Below, piece after piece: positions 59,726-64,000 of a stretch of DNA of 64,000 nucleotides. The notes under the pieces are model-generated. The model saw only the letters and a program-made list of their open reading frames with translations. It did no database searches and was not told the DNA's origin. Source of the DNA: Rhizopus arrhizus. Lineage: Eukaryota > Mucoromycota > Mucoromycetes > Mucorales > Rhizopodaceae. Position 1 is the stretch's first letter. Every line of letters begins with the position of its first letter. Position numbers and translations under genes: made by a program. The stretch spans positions 1,054,001 through 1,118,000 of the forward strand of contig JAKZZE010000018.1 of NCBI GenBank assembly GCA_024220505.1, given 5' to 3'.

Positions 59726-62700
59726 ATGAACATATCCGATACCAGTCCAGTTGATCTTAAACCAAACAGTCGCTCTTCTTCTGTAATGAGTGTAGACGAT
59801 GACTTGTTTGCTGAAACAAAACGTAGACGTCTTGTCAATTCTGCAACTAATTCAGTTGAATCTTCCCCTTGTCCTTCTTCTGTAATTACAATATGTTTCT
59901 TTGTTTTACTTTGCTAATTAAGATAATCAATAGACTTCGAGTGTAATTGATTTAACTAGTTTATCTGACCAAGATACACCTACTCAATCCATGCACGAAT
60001 TGACACTTTCAGATAAAAAGCCTTCAAGGCAAGCACTATTTTTAGAACAAATGAGACGTCGGCAAGAAATGAAGGAAAAACAAAAACTGGAACAATCTCA
60101 AAAACAAGAAGAACAAGAAAAAGCAAAGGAAGAGATGCGTCGGCAACTGCTCTTACAGCATCAGGAATTTCAAGAAATTCAAAAACAACAGAAACTGAAG
60201 GATTCACTATTGATGATACAACAGTTTAACGAAAGAAAAGAACAAGAGCGATTGATGGCAGAACAAATTGCGATAGAGAAACAAAAACAAGACAAGATAA
60301 AAGAAGAAGAGCGAGCGGTGAGGATGGCAGAGAAAAGGATGAGGATTTTAAAGGAAGAAGGAGAAAGAAGAGAAATAAAGAGGAAAGAAGAGGAAGAACA
60401 GAGAAAGGAAATGTTGAGAATAGAAGAAGAAAAGAGAAAAGAAATATTGAGAATAGAACAAGAAAAGAGAAGACGAAAAGAAAGAGAAGAAAGGTTGAAG
60501 AGAGAATTAGAAGAACAAAAGAGGATGATGGAAGAAAGAAGAAGGGAGGAAGAAGAGAGAAAGAGAAGAGAGGAAAAGAGAAGAAGAGAAGAAGAAGAAG
60601 AAGAAAAGCAAAGGGAGATAGAATTAAAATATCAATCTTTACAGCAAAAACTAAAACAACAGGAAAGAGAACAAAGAATAAAAGAAGAACGAGAAAGAGA
60701 GGAAAGAGAGAGAATAAAAAAAGAGGAGAAAGAAGAGCAGACGAGAGAAGAAGACCAAGATGTGATTATTGATGAAGAAATGACGAATCGTAATTTATGT
60801 ATTGGAATGATAAAGACAGAGATTGTTACTTTAGGACCATTGAATTTGATTAAAGATGATCGATTTGAACTTGTACACATTATACCAGAAGGTAGAAGAC
60901 ATAACAATAATTATTGTAAGTTCTTTCTTTATGATAACAATAAGCTAATCTATTCTGATAGCATTTGCTGTAACTTCAAGAACGATACCACCTAAATCAG
61001 TAAGTAATCAATCAATAGGTTTCCAAGGATACTGATATGATTGAATAGCTTGGTTGGATACCATTTAGTGATACCAGAGTATTAGGACCCTTGGTTGATT
61101 ATCAAATGATTTGGTGGGATGCAGTGATTCCAAGAAATAAAGTGACCCAAACAAGGACACCTCTGTTTATTATCATGTATTGTAGACCACAAACAATGAG
61201 ATTTATTGCAAAATATTTACAAGACCAACGATTATACCTTGCTGAACCACCTTTTTTTAATCCAGAATGTAGATACTCTAATCCACATGCAAATATAATC
61301 GAACCAGTACAACAACAATACATGAGAAATACAAACTACAATTATGGTTACAGTCATAATTATCAAAAACAAACACAAAGAGATATTGAACAGTTACTTG
61401 AGAGTATACCAAATGATGTACCAAATATGAAGAGAAAGAAAAAAAGAAGAAAGATGAGACCGGTTATTCAGATTGAATCACAAGATGAGGATGAGAATCT
61501 GATAATAGAAGAAGAAATGAGTGAAGAGATGAGTGAAGAAGATGATGAAGGTTATGTGGAAGGATTAACGATCAGGTTGATGAATCATCAAATAAGTGGA
61601 GTAAGTTGGATGATGGACAGAGAGAATAATGAAAAGAGTCAAGGTGGTATATTAGCTGATGATATGGGATTGGGTAAAACGATTCAAACGATTGCATTGA
61701 TTGCTTCTACAACAAAATCAACTGAAAAGAGAAGAACACTTATTGTGACTCCACTGGCATTAATTCAACAGTGGGCAGATGAAATAAAATCCAAAACTGA
61801 AAAAGGAATATTTAAAGTGTTGATTCATCATGGACCTAATAGAACAAGAGATCCTAATAAATTAAAAAATTATGATGTCGTCATCACAACCTATCAAGTA
61901 GTAGCAGGAGACATGCCAAGTGATCAAGAAAAGAAAGATCAAGAGGTAGTGGTGAATGAAGAATTCGGTCCACTGTTTCAAATAACATGGTATCGAGTTG
62001 TATTGGATGAAGCACAACAGATAAAGAATAGGACAACAAGGTCTTCTGTTTCTTGTTCTGCTTTATTATCAACCAAAAGATGGTGCTTGACTGGTACACC
62101 CATTCAAAATAATGTGGATGAATTATATAGTTTACTTAGATTCTTAAAGATTCAACCACTAAATGATTATACAATGTTTAGAAGAACGATATCGATACCA
62201 ATACAAAATGGAAATGCTGGTTTAGCATTAAGTAGATTAAAAGCAGTATTGATGGCTATCATGCTTAGAAGAACAAAGGCAGTGTTGATGAAGAAAGAGG
62301 AAGAAGAGAGTTCGTTTGATTTACCAAAGAGAGAGAAAAATGATATTTTATTACAGTTTAGTGAATATGAAAGAAGACTATATGATTTATTAAAAGCAAA
62401 GACACAGAATAGTGTTGAACAACTATTAAGTCAAGGTCAAGCTGCTTATTTAAATATGCTTTGTTTATTATTGAGGCTACGTCAAGGTATTTTAAATGAT
62501 GAAATGTATGATGATTAACTATAAATGATTCTATAGCTTGTGATCATCCAAAGTTAATATTGAGTTCACTTGAAGAAAAAGATGTTTGTGATATCCTGTC
62601 TGATACATCAGTTACTACTATTAACAATAAAAAGATCATTTGTGAATTATGTGGAAGGTAAGGAAAAAGTATTGAGAACGAATAGAATAATAAGAAGACA

Positions 62701-63452
62701 TGTCTAGTTCAATGGAAAGTTCTTTCAACACATTCTGTGAGAACTGTCAAACACAAATCGAAAGCACAGTCAAAGGTGGACTATTCAAGACGAGTACAAA
62801 AATTAATAAAATGTTGGAAATATTACAAGAAACAAGAGAAAAATATCCAAATGAAAAGACAATCATTTTCTCTCAATTTACTTCCATGTTGGATTTATTA
62901 GATATTCCTTTAAGTCAACATGGATTTACGTATTGTAGATGTAAGTATTACACTTGTTATTTATTATTTATTTACACTACTTAGATGATGGTTCAATGTC
63001 AGCACAAGAACGTGAAAGAAGTTTACTCTCACTGAGATATGATCAAAACTGTACAGTCATGCTCATCTCTTTAAAATGTGGTTCATTAGGGTAATAGAGA
63101 TGACGTACAATCAGCTGATGATAACACTCTTCATAGTTTAAACTTGACTGCTGCGAATAGAGTGATCTTGATGGATATTTGGTGGAACCCTGCTTTAGAA
63201 GAGCAGGCGATTGATAGAGTACACAGAATAGGACAAAGGTTACCTGTTTATGTGACTAGATTAATGATTGATAACACTGTAGAAGAAAAGATTATTAAAT
63301 TACAAGAAAAGAAGGTAACAATCTATAACTTGTAAACTTTTTACTTAGTTTCTTCTTAGGCTATGTTATCTAAAGGCGCACTAGGTGATGGAAGTATGGT
63401 GAAGAATACAAAATTATCTGTTAATGAGATTCGTTCATTATTTGAAATGTAA
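59726..63452 (+). CDS. SNF2-family ATPase, Uls1/Rad5-like
   Basis: Nine exons (59726-59881, 59934-60915, 60962-60999, 61049-62486, 62537-62657, 62708-62940, 62985-63090, 63137-63314, 63360-63452) join in phase to 1,114 residues. A Ser-rich N-terminus includes [15 protein letters not shown], a SUMO-interaction-like motif. A very long Glu/Arg/Lys coiled coil follows (about 75-310), then a HIRAN-like stretch ([31 protein letters not shown]). The helicase core has motif [19 protein letters not shown], motif [30 protein letters not shown], then lobe 2 with [14 protein letters not shown] and the end motif DRVHRIGQ. Between the lobes is a reduced zinc cluster (CELC...CENC) where Rad5/Rad16/Uls1 carry a full RING. 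Expected role: ATP-driven remodelling of chromatin or SUMO/ubiquitin-linked complexes. E3 activity is doubtful. Confidence 0.85.
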
Positions 63453-63807
63453 TAAATTTATAATCCGTCGATCTCTTTTTTTTGTTCTATTAAAAAGGGT
63501 AAAAATGTCATTTACATCCATAAAAGGTAATCATGTATCTTTTGCTTATTATAAATATCGGACAATCAATAATTCATAAAAGGAAGGAACTACCTTTTTC
63601 TGAATCAGAGGGATACTTTAGAACTTTCTAAATAATTAAAATTTGGATTTTCTCGAAAACATAGACTGGGATCAAAGTGAGATTACTGCCATTTAATTAT
63701 TTCTCAGAATTCTTTCAAATCCTTTGATCTTTATAAAATCCCTTACTTTTTTTTTTATTTTATTTTATTATTTTTAATTAATAAACTTGCATTGATTCAA
63801 TGAAAAT
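63453..63807. other. intergenic promoter region of the Ca2+-ATPase gene
   Basis: About 355 bases between tandem plus-strand genes, with a T-rich tract (about 63747-63775) just before the next ATG. Presumed 3' UTR of the SNF2 gene and 5' leader of the ATPase. Confidence 0.4.
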
Positions 63808-64000
63808 ATGTCTGCTATTAAAGAAGATACATCAATAACTAAATTGGATTCTATTTCGGTTGACATGAGAGATCAATTAATGACTCCTCATTCAGACCCT
63901 TCAAATCCATTTGCATTTACTCCAGATCAACTATCCGCACTACAGGATCCTAAAAATATTCAATTGTTACATGCATATGGTGGCTTAAACGGTGTTGCAA
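63808..64000 (+). CDS. PMC1: P-type Ca2+-ATPase (Pmc1/PMCA type), N-terminus only
   Basis: The frame from the ATG at 63808 is open to the window edge (64 codons). It reads MSAIKEDTSITKLDSISVDM and then PFAFTPDQLSALQDPKNIQL and LHAYGGLNGVA. The FTPxQLSALxDPKN...LLHxxGGLxG block is the conserved N-terminal segment of fungal vacuolar/plasma-membrane calcium ATPases, directly before the first membrane helices. The catalytic parts are beyond the window, so activity cannot be assessed. Confidence 0.75.
   Translation, partial: MSAIKEDTSITKLDSISVDMRDQLMTPHSDPSNPFAFTPDQLSALQDPKNIQLLHAYGGLNGVA

Noticed and set aside
60632..60907. Ser-rich minus-strand ORF in the SNF2 gene
   Set aside because: Antisense of the Glu/Arg coiled coil, where purine-rich codons leave the opposite strand open.
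1..64000. CRISPR arrays, bacterial operons, prophage or viral cassettes
   Set aside because: None seen; the window is intron-rich eukaryotic DNA, and the only regular array (52532-52623) has no spacer structure.

Overview
The window is eukaryotic nuclear DNA. It is AT-rich, with homopolymer and polypyrimidine tracts, and its genes are split by many short (about 45-110 bp) GT...AG introns. The protein set (Mdm31/32, Gde1-type SPX-ankyrin-GDPD, Sho1, an Ndt80/PhoG factor, a secreted CSCD-type Cys-rich protein) points to a fungus, and the gene style and LINE remnants suggest an early-diverging Mucoromycota species, probably Mucorales. All exon joins were made by eye from reading phase, splice signals and family conservation; none was tested by alignment or RNA.

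Layout. 1-13.7 kb is gene-dense: an Msn2-like zinc-finger factor (+), a small secreted GPI-type protein (+), a PRL/PTP4A-type phosphatase with a CaaX box (-), an HMG-box/MFS-transporter fusion (+), the Sho1 osmosensor (-), ribosomal protein uS14/S29 (-), succinate dehydrogenase cytochrome b subunit (+) and a MICOS Mic26/27-type subunit (-). 13.7-18.7 kb has no supportable gene. 18.7-35.4 kb carries an Mdm31/32 protein (-), a kinesin-3 of about 1,616 residues (+), a 4.2 kb gene-poor stretch, an Ndt80/PhoG-family regulator (+) and an unrecognised helical protein (+). 35.4-39.2 kb is accessory-like, with ORF debris, a 60-nt poly-A and a 36-nt poly-T. 39.2-50.2 kb is dense again: a ZFYVE19/ANCHR-like protein (-) divergent from a CCDC43-like protein (+), mitochondrial [2Fe-2S] ferredoxin (-), Gde1 (+) and a TBC Rab-GAP (-). 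50.2-59.7 kb is repeat-rich and gene-poor: a 23-bp tandem repeat, one small unknown gene, and remnants of two LINE retrotransposons. 59.7-64 kb has an Uls1/Rad5-like SNF2 ATPase (+) and the 5' end of a Pmc1-type Ca2+-ATPase (+) that runs off the window.

Functional themes are mitochondrial biogenesis and respiration (SDH3, MICOS, Mdm31/32, ferredoxin), signalling and stress (Sho1, Msn2-like factor, PRL phosphatase, Gde1), traffic (kinesin-3, TBC, ANCHR) and chromatin (SNF2 ATPase). The genes are not an operon or an evident cluster. The most unusual items are the continuous HMG-box/MFS reading frame, the TBC protein whose Q-finger reads as Arg, and the 23-bp tandem repeat.
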